Below, one piece after another: positions 6,109 through 14,075 of a stretch of 18,223 nucleotides of DNA. Each line of letters starts with the position of its first letter. Position 1 is the stretch's first letter. The DNA is from Bacteroidales bacterium UBA1223. GTDB taxonomy: Bacteria; Bacteroidota; Bacteroidia; Bacteroidales; P3. Under the pieces are notes generated by a model. That model was given only the letters and a program-made list of their open reading frames with translations. It was not told the DNA's origin and made no database searches. The stretch is from positions 52,383 to 70,605 of the forward strand of contig DBXB01000053.1 of the NCBI GenBank assembly GCA_002309155.1, read 5' to 3'. The position numbers and the translations under genes are program-made.

Positions 6109-6685
6109 TATCGTCGAGATATTCAGCACATTCCTTGTGATGTTCGCCATTATCGACATCACTGGTTCCATCCCCATCTTCATCTCTATGCGTGAACAAG
6201 GGAAGACTATAAGACCGTTGCAGGCCACATCGGTAGCACTCATTCTTTTTGTTGCTTTCTACTTTCTCGGCGACGCCTTGCTGAAACTTTTCAGCATCGA
6301 CTCCGCATCATTTGCGGTAGCCGGCGCCCTTGTACTCTTCATCCTTGCACTTGAAATGGTGCTTGGACGTGAAATCATAAAGAACGAGGGATGCACATCG
6401 GGAGCTAGTATCGTGCCAGTGGCATTTCCTCTGATTGCAGGTCCCGGAGCCATCACCGCTCTCATTTCGCTAAGGGCAGAATACGCAACCGCAAACATCC
6501 TCATCGGACTGTTGCTAAATATCATACTTGATTACTTTGTAATCCGTTTCCTTGACAAGATAGCCAACAAACTTGGCGCTGACATCATATATGTGTTACG
6601 CAAATTCTTCGGCGTCATACTTCTTGCCATGTCAGTCAAATTGTTCGCCGGCAATCTGCCTCTGGTCTTCTCTTTCCAGAGATAG
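6095..6685 (+). CDS. MarC family integral membrane protein
   Basis: This 196-residue inner-membrane protein has about six hydrophobic segments and the family motif FPLIAGPGAITALIS near its middle, with the paired SIPIFISM motif near the N-terminus. MarC proteins (UPF0056) have no firmly established transport substrate; the old antibiotic-resistance role was not upheld. The start overlaps the CoA-transferase by 14 bp. GGGAGGGA immediately upstream (about 6086-6093) could serve as a Shine-Dalgarno, with either the ATG at 6095 or, better spaced, the one at 6101. Co-transcription puts it under the same B12-responsive leader. It ends just before a strong bidirectional terminator. Confidence 0.88.
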   Translation: MSMISIVEIFSTFLVMFAIIDITGSIPIFISMREQGKTIRPLQATSVALILFVAFYFLGDALLKLFSIDSASFAVAGALVLFILALEMVLGREIIKNEGCTSGASIVPVAFPLIAGPGAITALISLRAEYATANILIGLLLNIILDYFVIRFLDKIANKLGADIIYVLRKFFGVILLAMSVKLFAGNLPLVFSFQR

Positions 6686-6744
6686 CTAAAACGACAGACG
6701 AAACTCAAAACATACTGCCCCACGACAGTCGTGGAGGGAAAAGA

Positions 6745-6779
6745 AAGAGCCACTCATGGGTCAACCCTGAGTGGCTCTT
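6745..6779. terminator. Strong bidirectional rho-independent terminator
   Basis: AAGAGCCACTCA (6745-6756) pairs perfectly with TGAGTGGCTCTT (6768-6779), and GGG/CCC inside the loop can extend the stem. A-rich sequence lies to the left and TTATATTT to the right, so it can serve both the plus-strand marC transcript and the converging minus-strand lipoprotein gene. A second dyad, CCACGAC-A-GTCGTGG (6720-6734), sits just upstream without a U tract. Confidence 0.88.
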
Positions 6780-6805
6780 ATATTTCCAGAAACTGGATAT
6801 GGGTA

Positions 6806-7240
6806 TCAATAATCGCGAATGACGCTGACCTTGAATTTCATGGTTCCGATATTAGCCATCGACTGGGCTGTATTGAAATCGGTGTCCTTGATCTTGAAAG
6901 TGATGACGCCTCTCTCAATATCGAACTCTATGCGCTCCTGCCAGAAAGCACCGGCATCATCTTTAAGATAGATGGTGTAGGGCAGCATATTGTCACGATT
7001 GTCGTCATCGATATAATAAGCCAACACAACTCCAAACTCGATAACATCAGGAGTGATATCCACATTTTCCCAGCTGGAGTAGTAGTAGTTCACATCATAG
7101 GTACCATTGTCGTAGGTGGTAATAGACTGCTCCCACTGGTCAGGAGTCACCGTGTAGTAAGAGGTGATTATATGTGGCCTCTCTGTACAACCAACGAGCA
7201 TGGCGAACATAGCAAGCATAGGTAAAATCCACTTTTTCAT
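6806..7240 (-). CDS. Predicted lipoprotein of unknown function
   Basis: This 144-residue protein starts MKKW, has a hydrophobic core and a lipobox MLVGC with the lipidated Cys at residue 18, so it should be exported and anchored to the envelope. The mature part is rich in aromatic and acidic residues, with alternating strand-like stretches (ITSYYTVTPDQWEQ, VNYYYSSWENVDITPDVI, VVLAYYIDDD, ITFKIKDTDF), suggesting a small beta-sandwich or barrel. It resembles uncharacterised Bacteroidales lipoproteins with the TV-x3-W / Y-Y-x-V pattern. I do not recognise a function. It has its own -7 promoter element 46 bp upstream and shares the terminator at 6745-6779 with marC, so it is probably transcribed alone. 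Confidence 0.72.
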   Translation of the reverse strand: MKKWILPMLAMFAMLVGCTERPHIITSYYTVTPDQWEQSITTYDNGTYDVNYYYSSWENVDITPDVIEFGVVLAYYIDDDNRDNMLPYTIYLKDDAGAFWQERIEFDIERGVITFKIKDTDFNTAQSMANIGTMKFKVSVIRDY

Positions 7241-7285
7241 ATCTTTATTGATTTAAATGTTTTACAAATTTATTGTTTATCTTTT

Positions 7286-7294
7286 GCAAAAGTA
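7286..7294 (-). promoter_or_regulatory. Bacteroidota -7 element for the lipoprotein gene
   Basis: On the minus strand this reads TACTTTTGC, matching TAnnTTTG, 46 bp before the lipoprotein ATG. It is embedded in the palindrome CTTTTGCAAAAG (7281-7292). No -33 TTG is obvious. Confidence 0.6.
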
Positions 7295-7350
7295 TGAATT
7301 TTTCTTTATTCAGTCATCAGTTTTAGATTTTTTATGAAATCCAGCCTCTC

Positions 7351-9816
7351 TTATCGCATGTGAACCACAGTGATTCCGTCACCTCCCAAATCCACGGGGG
7401 CTGAATGGTATGACTGCACCTCGGAGAGTCCCTGCAGATACTGACGTATGATTGTCTTCAGGATGCCATACCCTTTACCGTGCAGAATCCTCAGTTCCTT
7501 CTCGCTAAGCAGTTGGGCGTCGTCGATGAAATGACGCAACTCGTCAAGAGCTTCTTCGGCACGCTTGCCTCTGAGGTCTAGGGTTGGATTGAACACTTTA
7601 CGTTTCTCGTTGATGTCGTCATAGATGGACTGGAAGCGGTTGTTGCGTTGCTGCGTCTTGTCGACGGGGATAGCCTTTTTGCGTGTCTTCGTCAGTCTGT
7701 CGACCGCTATTGTCATTCTCAGACTGTTACTCTCCACAACGGCCTTCTTGCCTTTCAGTTCCACAAGATGGCCGTAGGTGTCGCCACCATCTATACGGAC
7801 GATGTCACCTACCATCAGCGGACCCTCAACGACATCATCTGTCTCTTGCTGTGAGGATCGATCCGTGGTTCTTTCTTGGTCAGCGAAATGGTCAATGGTT
7901 TTGTTCTTATGACGCTGTTCCTGTCGCTGACGGTCATGATCCTGTTGCTGACTCTCCAGCAGGTCAAGGTCACGCTGCATATCACTGCGGGCTTGCTGAG
8001 TGCGCTGGCGTTCGGCGTTAGCCTCCTTGATTTCGGCAATGGTACGTTCCACTGTCTTGTTGGCGTCGGTCAGTATCTGACGAGCCTGCTGACGGGCCTC
8101 GCTTAATATATCATACTTCTTGCCCTCCAATTTCTCAGTAAGCCTCTGATATTTGACTATCACGTCGTTAAGAAAATCATCAGAAACCCTGAGTTCAGCA
8201 CGCTGACGCGCCACCTCCTGTTTGTCGAGTTCGAGTTGCTGGAGCTGATGTTCAAAATTAAGCATCTCACCCCCCACCTTCTGCTCGGCGGCCTCAAGGA
8301 TATCCAGCGGGAACCCTATCTTGGTGGCAATCTCAAAGGCAAAAGAGCTTCCCGGCAGTCCTACGGACAGTTTGTAGAGTGGCAACATACGCTCAGTGTC
8401 ATAAAGCATAGCGCCATTGACGATGCCCTCGTATTTGTCGGCGAGGAGCTTGAGTTCAGCGAAATGGGTAGTAACGACACCTATCGAGTGACGCTTGTAG
8501 AGCTCCTCCAACAATGCTTCTGCTATGGCGCAACCAGAGCGGGGCTCGGTGCCTCCGCCGAGTTCGTCAAGAAGGAAGAGAGTCCTGTCGTCTGCGACAG
8601 TCAGCAGCTGCTTCATATTCTGCAGATGCGACGAATAGGTACTCAGGTCGTTCTCCAACGACTGCTGGTCTCCGATGTCGATAAAGACGCTGTTGAAGAT
8701 GCCGAATTCCGACGTCTCGCGACAAGGCACCAAGAGTCCGCATTGCAACATATACTGCAGAAGTCCCACTGCCTTAAGGCACACCGATTTTCCACCGGCA
8801 TTGGGTCCAGAAATGACGAGTATAGATTTTTCTGGAGTGAGTTTCAGCGAGAACGGCACCACCTCACGCCCCTGCTGACGGTGGTTCAGGAAGAGCAGCG
8901 GATGACGGGCGTCAATCCAGTCAGTCATCGGACGGTCGTTGACTATCGGCATCACAGCCTGAATGCTTATGGCGAAGCGTGCCTTTGCCCGCAGGAAGTC
9001 TATACGTGCCAGGAACCAGTATGCGTTGATTAGCGACGGCAGCTGTGGCCGGATATAGTCGGTCAGGGTGGCGAGGATTTTCTGTATCTCGTGTTTCTCA
9101 GCGAATTCAAGTTCCCGCAAGTCGTTGTTGAGTTCCACCACCTCGGCGGGTTCGAGGAAAGCCGTCTGCCTTGTCGCCGATTCGTCATGTATAAGACCTT
9201 TCATCTTACGACGGTGAGTGTCGAGCATCGGTATCACCAGACGACCGTTGCGTATCGTCACCTCAGCGTTTTCGGGCGCCCAGCCCTCACGTTTGGCACG
9301 TGACAGGGATTTGCCTATCTGCACATCCACCTCGGTGCGTTTACGGTTCATCTGGCGGCGGATTTCAAGGAGCGCCGGCGATGCGTCGTCATAAATCTCA
9401 CCCTTGTCGTCGACAATCTTAGAGACACGTTTCAGCAGCTGAGCGTCGAGCTCTACACTCTGCGACATGCGGAACAATTCAGGATAACGGACGCCACCGT
9501 CATTTGCCAGGAATCGAAGACAGCCGTTTATTGTCTGTAACGACGCCTTGAGGTCAACCATAGCCTCAAGGTCTATTACCGTATTGCCGACCTTGAGACG
9601 TTCCAACTCCTCAGTAAGGTCAAAGAAATCCTGAGAGGGGAAGCTGTTCTCCATCAGCAGTATCTGGCGGAATTCCTCGGTACGGCGGAGCTCGAGGCTT
9701 ACCCTTGTATAATCAGTAGAGAACGACATCTCGCCAACCATCCTGTGCGACAGAGCATTGGTGGTTTCCGCATCAACCAGTTCCCTTATTTTGTCGAAAG
9801 AAAGTTTAGATTCCAT
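7351..9816 (-). CDS. mutS2: MutS2 family ATPase with C-terminal Smr domain
   Basis: An 821-residue protein with MutS2 architecture: N-terminal MutS-like core and clamp helices, then an ABC-type ATPase with Walker A GPNAGGKS near residue 337 and Walker B LFLLDELGGGTE near 410. A long coiled, Gln/Arg-rich linker (about 515-660) follows, then a KOW-like VGDIVRIDGG strand (about 670) and the Smr nuclease domain (LDLRGKRAEEAL near 745, HGKGYG near 777). It lacks the mismatch-recognition domain of MutS1. In other bacteria MutS2 suppresses homologous recombination or splits collided ribosomes; which applies here is not visible. Length is normal. The Smr motifs LDLR and HGxG are intact, so endonuclease activity is plausible. 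It is the last gene of the ribF, LRR, amidase, mutS2 run, 75 bp after the amidase. Confidence 0.95.
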   Translation of the reverse strand: MESKLSFDKIRELVDAETTNALSHRMVGEMSFSTDYTRVSLELRRTEEFRQILLMENSFPSQDFFDLTEELERLKVGNTVIDLEAMVDLKASLQTINGCLRFLANDGGVRYPELFRMSQSVELDAQLLKRVSKIVDDKGEIYDDASPALLEIRRQMNRKRTEVDVQIGKSLSRAKREGWAPENAEVTIRNGRLVIPMLDTHRRKMKGLIHDESATRQTAFLEPAEVVELNNDLRELEFAEKHEIQKILATLTDYIRPQLPSLINAYWFLARIDFLRAKARFAISIQAVMPIVNDRPMTDWIDARHPLLFLNHRQQGREVVPFSLKLTPEKSILVISGPNAGGKSVCLKAVGLLQYMLQCGLLVPCRETSEFGIFNSVFIDIGDQQSLENDLSTYSSHLQNMKQLLTVADDRTLFLLDELGGGTEPRSGCAIAEALLEELYKRHSIGVVTTHFAELKLLADKYEGIVNGAMLYDTERMLPLYKLSVGLPGSSFAFEIATKIGFPLDILEAAEQKVGGEMLNFEHQLQQLELDKQEVARQRAELRVSDDFLNDVIVKYQRLTEKLEGKKYDILSEARQQARQILTDANKTVERTIAEIKEANAERQRTQQARSDMQRDLDLLESQQQDHDRQRQEQRHKNKTIDHFADQERTTDRSSQQETDDVVEGPLMVGDIVRIDGGDTYGHLVELKGKKAVVESNSLRMTIAVDRLTKTRKKAIPVDKTQQRNNRFQSIYDDINEKRKVFNPTLDLRGKRAEEALDELRHFIDDAQLLSEKELRILHGKGYGILKTIIRQYLQGLSEVQSYHSAPVDLGGDGITVVHMR

Positions 9817-9891
9817 AATTTGTCAATTAACGCAAAACCGCGACAGGAAGCTTTTATTGAATTGCTCGAATCCATTTAACAATCCTCTTTT

Positions 9892-10692
9892 CTAATCGAA
9901 ATCCAGATTGAAGGGCCACCGCTGACGGAAACGGTCGAGGGCTTCGGCATTAAAGACGGCTGTCAGCACCTGCTCTCCCTGTCTTTCGGCATCGAGACTT
10001 GGCTCGGCGCTGGCCAGCGCCAGACCTTTGTAATCTATGATAGCCGAACAGCCAGCATAGGCAATCCCTGTGCCGTCAGTACCCACTCGGTTACAGCCGG
10101 CGACATAGCACAGGTTCTCTATGGCTCGGGCTTTTAACAACGTAGTCCACGCCTCGTATCTCGAACCGGGCCAGTTGGCGCTGAAGACAAGAATATCGTA
10201 GTCGAACTCAGGACCGTTACGCAACCATTTCGGGAAACGCAGATCGTAGCAGACGGCGGGTTTAAGTCTCCACCCCTTCCATTCGCACACCACTCGGCGA
10301 GTCCCACGCACAAGCTGTGACGCCTCGCTGCTCATACGGAAAGTGTGGGCTTTGTCGTAGGTACTGTAACTGCCGTCGGGTTTGACGAGGTGCATACGAT
10401 TATAGATACCACCCTCCTCACGCACAGTCCATGTGCCAGCAAAGAGAGCATCGTATTTCCTGGCCTGCGACAATGCGAATTCGAAAGTCCGTCCCAGAGG
10501 TGGTTCCGCCTGACCCGCCATATGGTCGCCAAAGCCAGTGGTGAATGTCTCGGGAACAACGATAACATCGGGACTCCAACCATCAGCGAAAGAAGACGCG
10601 AGGGTTTTCTCGACCTTCTCGAAATTGGCATCAGGGTCCTCCCAGACTATATCCTGTTGGTAGACGGCAATATTTAAATTATCTTTCTTCAA
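9892..10692 (-). CDS. Nitrilase-superfamily carbon-nitrogen hydrolase, YafV omega-amidase type (TTG start)
   Basis: This 266-residue cytoplasmic hydrolase has the full Glu-Lys-Cys triad of the nitrilase fold: Glu48 in VVPETF, Lys114 in YDKAH and Cys148 in AVCYDLRFP. The overall pattern, including the RFPKWLRN-x-FDYDILVFSANWP segment, resembles YafV/omega-amidases, which hydrolyse alpha-ketoglutaramate or alpha-ketosuccinamate as metabolite repair after glutamine transamination. The start is notable: TAA at 10693-10695 is immediately upstream in frame, the next codon is TTG, and no ATG occurs until Met58, which lies beyond the catalytic Glu. TTG at 10692 is therefore the only reasonable start. 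It follows the LRR gene by 53 bp with no promoter visible and is probably transcribed from the ribF promoter. Confidence 0.88.
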   Translation of the reverse strand: MKKDNLNIAVYQQDIVWEDPDANFEKVEKTLASSFADGWSPDVIVVPETFTTGFGDHMAGQAEPPLGRTFEFALSQARKYDALFAGTWTVREEGGIYNRMHLVKPDGSYSTYDKAHTFRMSSEASQLVRGTRRVVCEWKGWRLKPAVCYDLRFPKWLRNGPEFDYDILVFSANWPGSRYEAWTTLLKARAIENLCYVAGCNRVGTDGTGIAYAGCSAIIDYKGLALASAEPSLDAERQGEQVLTAVFNAEALDRFRQRWPFNLDFD

Positions 10693-10745
10693 TTATTCAA
10701 TACTAGACTTTAACATCAACTACAAATCCAAAACATTCAGCTCCA

Positions 10746-11324
10746 TCACTTACAATTGCAGACATAATCCCACCGTTTGCGTGGGGAAGGAAGAAGCTCC
10801 TCTATCGCCTGCTGGTCGTCCCAACTCATGGGACAGACACGCATATCGATAACTTTCAGTGTATTGTTGAGCGCCACAAACGACGGGGGGAACGATATCA
10901 CGCCGGTACACCAGATGATGAGTCGTTCAAGGTTGGTGAGATTACTCATCTCGTCAGGCAGGTCGAGTATGGGGTTGCGACTCAGGTTCAGCTCTTCAAG
11001 ACGTGTCAGTCGTCCTATCTCGGGAGGGACTGTGCGAATGCGGTTTCGGCGCAAGTCAAGAGTCTCGAGGTGTGTTAGCGTTCCAATCTCGGGAGGTATG
11101 CTGTCGATAAAGTTACGTCCCAAATCCAACGTCCGCAGATTCCTCATCGTGAAGACTTTTGCAGGAATCTGTTTGAGACGTTTATAATTCAGTTTCAGGG
11201 TATATACGGAATCGGGATTGCGAACCTCTTTCAACGACTTATAGACCCTGTCGACCTGAGCGGAGGCGGGAATCACAAAGAGACAGACAATTATGAAAAG
11301 AATGATTCGCTTCATTTTTAGCAT
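10746..11324 (-). CDS. Secreted leucine-rich-repeat protein
   Basis: A 192-residue protein with a Sec signal peptide (MKRIILFIIVCLFVIPASAQ, probable cleavage after ASA) followed by about five 23-residue leucine-rich repeats of the pattern LxxLxLxxNxIxxIPPEIGxLTx between about residues 45 and 165. It ends with a short Cys-containing tail (WDYVCNCK). Such proteins form a curved binding surface; the ligand is unknown and there is no C-terminal secretion or anchor domain, so a periplasmic protein is likely. Two starts are possible: ATG at 11324, overlapping ribF by 7 bp, or ATG at 11315, three codons later, which gives a cleaner signal peptide (MKRI). The overlap with ribF suggests co-transcription; any functional tie to flavin synthesis is not evident. 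Confidence 0.82.
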   Translation of the reverse strand: MLKMKRIILFIIVCLFVIPASAQVDRVYKSLKEVRNPDSVYTLKLNYKRLKQIPAKVFTMRNLRTLDLGRNFIDSIPPEIGTLTHLETLDLRRNRIRTVPPEIGRLTRLEELNLSRNPILDLPDEMSNLTNLERLIIWCTGVISFPPSFVALNNTLKVIDMRVCPMSWDDQQAIEELLPSPRKRWDYVCNCK

Positions 11325-12253
11325 CGTTTTAATTCAACCATACTCTTGACCACGTCCATATCACGGCGCAGCTGAGAGACCAACAACTCGGCAGACGGGA
11401 ATGTCTGAATGTCTCTAACTTTTCCGACAAATTCCACGGTAAGTCTACTGCCATACAAATCGCCCTCGAAACCTATCAGGTGGACTTCCAACTCCACTCT
11501 TCCGCTATCGAATGTGGGTTGGGTACCAAGATTCGCCATACCGACAAACACCTCATCGCCAATCCTGACCCTGAGGGCATAGACCCCTTCGGCGGGCAAC
11601 AGCTTAAGCGGGTCGTCAAGTTTGATATTTGCGGTAGGGAATCCCAGCGAGGTGCCGACATGGCGCCCATGAACGACAACGCCACTGGCAGAATAAGATG
11701 AACCCAGCATGGCGTTGGCTTTCTCAATATCGCCTTCGGCGAGGGCTTTCCTAATCTTCGTGGAACTAACAGCGACGCCGAACATCTCGACAGGCTCGAC
11801 TCTACGAATTGAGAAACCCATCCGTTGAGCAAGCTGCGGTAGTTGTGCGAAATCGTCATTCATGCGGCAGCCGAACTGATTGTCATATCCGAGTACCAGT
11901 TCCCTCATATTCAACTTGCGGCACAGGTACTGTTCGGCGAAATGGCAGGCAGATAGCGAAGCGGTTTGGTTGTCAAAATGGACAATAACCACATTACTCA
12001 CGCCACAACTCTCCAAAAGCGACATACGCTCATCATAGGTTGAAAGCAACGACACCGACGAGTCGGGACTCAAAACCACTTTAGGATGACGGTCGAAGGT
12101 GACCACCACGGGCATCAGTCCACTCTCGGCAGCGGCAGTCAAAAGCCGTTCCAAAAGCAGCCGGTGTCCACAATGGACACCGTCAAACATGCCCACAGTG
12201 ACTATCGTTTTTCGCTCTAAAACGCTGATATTTTCGATGTTGATTACTTCCAT
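11318..12253 (-). CDS. ribF: Bifunctional riboflavin kinase / FAD synthetase
   Basis: A 311-residue enzyme converting riboflavin to FMN and then FAD. The N-terminal FAD synthetase (nucleotidyltransferase) domain has TVGMFDGVHCGHR near residue 20 with the HxGH motif, VVTFDRHP, and the VSSTKIRKAL motif near 165. The C-terminal riboflavin kinase domain starts with GVVVHGRHVGTSLGFPTANI (about 193-212), including the PTAN signature, and includes GMANLGTQPTF. Length and domain order are normal. It heads the minus-strand block and has two candidate -7 elements within 40 bp upstream. Its stop overlaps the LRR gene start. Confidence 0.95.
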   Translation of the reverse strand: MEVINIENISVLERKTIVTVGMFDGVHCGHRLLLERLLTAAAESGLMPVVVTFDRHPKVVLSPDSSVSLLSTYDERMSLLESCGVSNVVIVHFDNQTASLSACHFAEQYLCRKLNMRELVLGYDNQFGCRMNDDFAQLPQLAQRMGFSIRRVEPVEMFGVAVSSTKIRKALAEGDIEKANAMLGSSYSASGVVVHGRHVGTSLGFPTANIKLDDPLKLLPAEGVYALRVRIGDEVFVGMANLGTQPTFDSGRVELEVHLIGFEGDLYGSRLTVEFVGKVRDIQTFPSAELLVSQLRRDMDVVKSMVELKRC

Positions 12254-12272
12254 CCGTCGAATTTTCAGATTA

Positions 12273-12290
12273 CAAATTTACACAAACATA
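12273..12290 (-). promoter_or_regulatory. Two candidate -7 elements for ribF
   Basis: On the minus strand the interval reads TATGTTTG (12283-12290) and TAAATTTG (12273-12280), both fitting TAnnTTTG, 20-30 bp before the ribF ATG. No -33 TTG is seen for either. The remaining part of the divergent gap, 12291-12420, is AT-rich and featureless. Confidence 0.5.
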
Positions 12291-12428
12291 TTGACATAGT
12301 AAAGTTTAAAGTATAAAGGTCAACAGCGAAAGACGTCTCTATACTGATATCCAATACATTAATCATACTCATCGATACAACTTGTTTTTCATCATCACAT
12401 TATTACCGACACTTTGAAATATTATTAT

Positions 12429-12437
12429 TACTTTTGC
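12429..12437 (+). promoter_or_regulatory. Bacteroidota -7 element for the secreted protein gene
   Basis: TACTTTTGC fits TAnnTTTG and lies 52 bp before the ATG at 12490. A TTTG at 12413-12416 is only about 12 bp upstream, shorter than the usual 19, so the -33 is doubtful. Confidence 0.55.
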
Positions 12438-12489
12438 TTATTATTTACTTTCGATAATTATCCATTATTCATTTAATTGTCATAGTTTT

Positions 12490-13908
12490 ATGAAACACAT
12501 ATCTCTTTTGGTCATGTTTCTCGCCGTATTAGTGTCGGCAGGAGCCCAACAAATGAACAAACAAATCGGTGCCGAAAACAAAAAATACAGTTCCTGGCAA
12601 ATCGACGAGATGATAATAGTCGGGAAATACGACAGTTTGACGATAGGTGTGACAAAAAACTACAAATCCATCGCTCAAAATGTACAAGTCATTGCTTTTG
12701 ATGACAATATGAATATGGTGCACAGCGTCGATATCCCCGACACAAAGTTGGATCATGCTGAAATGGCATCAATATTTGAAGGTAAAATATATATCCTCAT
12801 CTATCACTACAAGAAATGGGACGGTTCATACGAATACAACAGAGCAGTGCTTGACGCAAAAACGCTGACACTTATCGGTGAACCGAATACTGTCTTTTCG
12901 TACAAACACAAATCTTCCGAAGAGCACTACCTCTGGGCAAGCCAGTCGCCAGACGGGTTGCTGGCGGCAATAATCGACATAGCTGTCGTTGAACGCAAAG
13001 ACAAATATGCGGCAGTGGAGATTCTCCTTGATGAGGAGATGAACATCGAATGGCAACGTGACTACCCCATTTACTGGCTTAGCAATATGATGGTAACCAA
13101 TGACGGCGAAATAATCACCCTAGGACGCTCGAAAGGCAAAGGAGCCAACAAAATATATTTCAGCGTCATTGACCAAAACAATGGCATAGATATCTCTCAA
13201 CAGACCTCTGTGGCAATAGAAAAGACTGACCTGATTTGTTACCGCGACAACAAAATCTTGGCCGTGGGCTTTGGCAACGACCCCGAAAACAAGCGAGAAA
13301 TCAAATATTTCGGCATATCCGCCGATACAAAAACAAGCACTGTAAATATCGACTACAAAACAGTAACAAACAATGACAAGTGTGTTTTTGACGGTGTTGA
13401 CTTGGGGAAAAAATTAGATCCCCGAAAGAATTATTACCTCAAGTTAAAAAACTGCAAAGAAACCGACTATGGCGCTGTCGCCACTTTAGTCAACTACCCA
13501 AACAAGTACGACATCAATATCGTCGGCATGCTTGTTTTCGCTATCGATAAGAATGGAAGCATAATATGGAACAAGATGGTACGCAACAATCTGTTTAGCA
13601 AATATGAGCCGACCAAACTGTTTTACGCATTATGCGTCGAGGGAAGCGACACTTACCTTGTCGGCACTGAGAGTCACAAAGGACCAGCCACCTATACCGT
13701 CGACAAAAAAATCAACAAACAGAATCTCAACTCCGGAGGAAAAGGCATAGCCATCTACCACTTTGACGCCAACGGCTCTGTGACAAAAAAACTGGACATT
13801 CTAGACAAACCTATGTTTTTTGGCAAACATGTCAAAAAAATCGGCGACGAATACGTGGGGTTCATAACCACTGTAAACGGAGTGTCAATGATTAAGTTCA
13901 GATTCTGA
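12490..13908 (+). CDS. Secreted protein of unknown function, possibly beta-propeller-like
   Basis: This 472-residue protein begins with a Sec signal peptide (MKHISLLVMFLAVLVSAGAQ, likely cleavage after residue 19). I do not recognise the family. The mature region consists of repeated short beta-strand-like units with polar turns (QVIAFDDNMNMVHSVDI, AVEILLDEEMNIEWQRDYPI, VFAIDKNGSIIWNKMV, IYHFDANGSVTKKLDI). These resemble blades of a WD/PQQ-like propeller, in which a value is stated and then compared along the chain; this is an inference from pattern. There is no lipobox, transmembrane segment or type IX secretion domain. The codons are richer in A than those of the neighbouring ribF or CoA-transferase genes (many AAA, ACA), hinting at lower expression or different ancestry. 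It appears monocistronic, with its own promoter and only a weak dyad (AAAGGA/TCCTTT, 13926-13955) after it. Confidence 0.75.
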   Translation: MKHISLLVMFLAVLVSAGAQQMNKQIGAENKKYSSWQIDEMIIVGKYDSLTIGVTKNYKSIAQNVQVIAFDDNMNMVHSVDIPDTKLDHAEMASIFEGKIYILIYHYKKWDGSYEYNRAVLDAKTLTLIGEPNTVFSYKHKSSEEHYLWASQSPDGLLAAIIDIAVVERKDKYAAVEILLDEEMNIEWQRDYPIYWLSNMMVTNDGEIITLGRSKGKGANKIYFSVIDQNNGIDISQQTSVAIEKTDLICYRDNKILAVGFGNDPENKREIKYFGISADTKTSTVNIDYKTVTNNDKCVFDGVDLGKKLDPRKNYYLKLKNCKETDYGAVATLVNYPNKYDINIVGMLVFAIDKNGSIIWNKMVRNNLFSKYEPTKLFYALCVEGSDTYLVGTESHKGPATYTVDKKINKQNLNSGGKGIAIYHFDANGSVTKKLDILDKPMFFGKHVKKIGDEYVGFITTVNGVSMIKFRF

Positions 13909-13991
13909 CACGCGCAGGACATTTTAAAGGATCATCTATCAACTTTTACTCCTTTTTCTTACTCTCTTTTTAATACTAATTATCAAAAAAT

Positions 13992-14022
13992 TTTGTCAGT
14001 ATAAAAAATTGTACTACTTTTG
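13992..14022 (+). promoter_or_regulatory. Canonical Bacteroidota promoter for rpsP
   Basis: TTTG at 13992-13995, exactly 19 bp, then TACTTTTG at 14015-14022: the best match in the window to the Bacteroidota -33/-7 promoter (TTTG-N19-TAnnTTTG). Transcription would start near 14028-14030, about 46 nt before the S16 start codon. Confidence 0.85.
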
Positions 14023-14075
14023 CAAATCCAAAAATTATTCAATTTTTTATTTAATCACATTAATAACAAACAATT

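Noticed and set aside
6720..6734. CCACGAC-A-GTCGTGG palindrome as a separate terminator
   Set aside because: It has no U tract and lies directly before a much stronger terminator; its role is undetermined.
8236..9033. 265-residue plus-strand open frame within mutS2
   Set aside because: It is antisense to conserved ATPase coding sequence of mutS2 and has no family features. Similar long antisense frames at 4825-5571 and 16885-17595 are rejected for the same reason.
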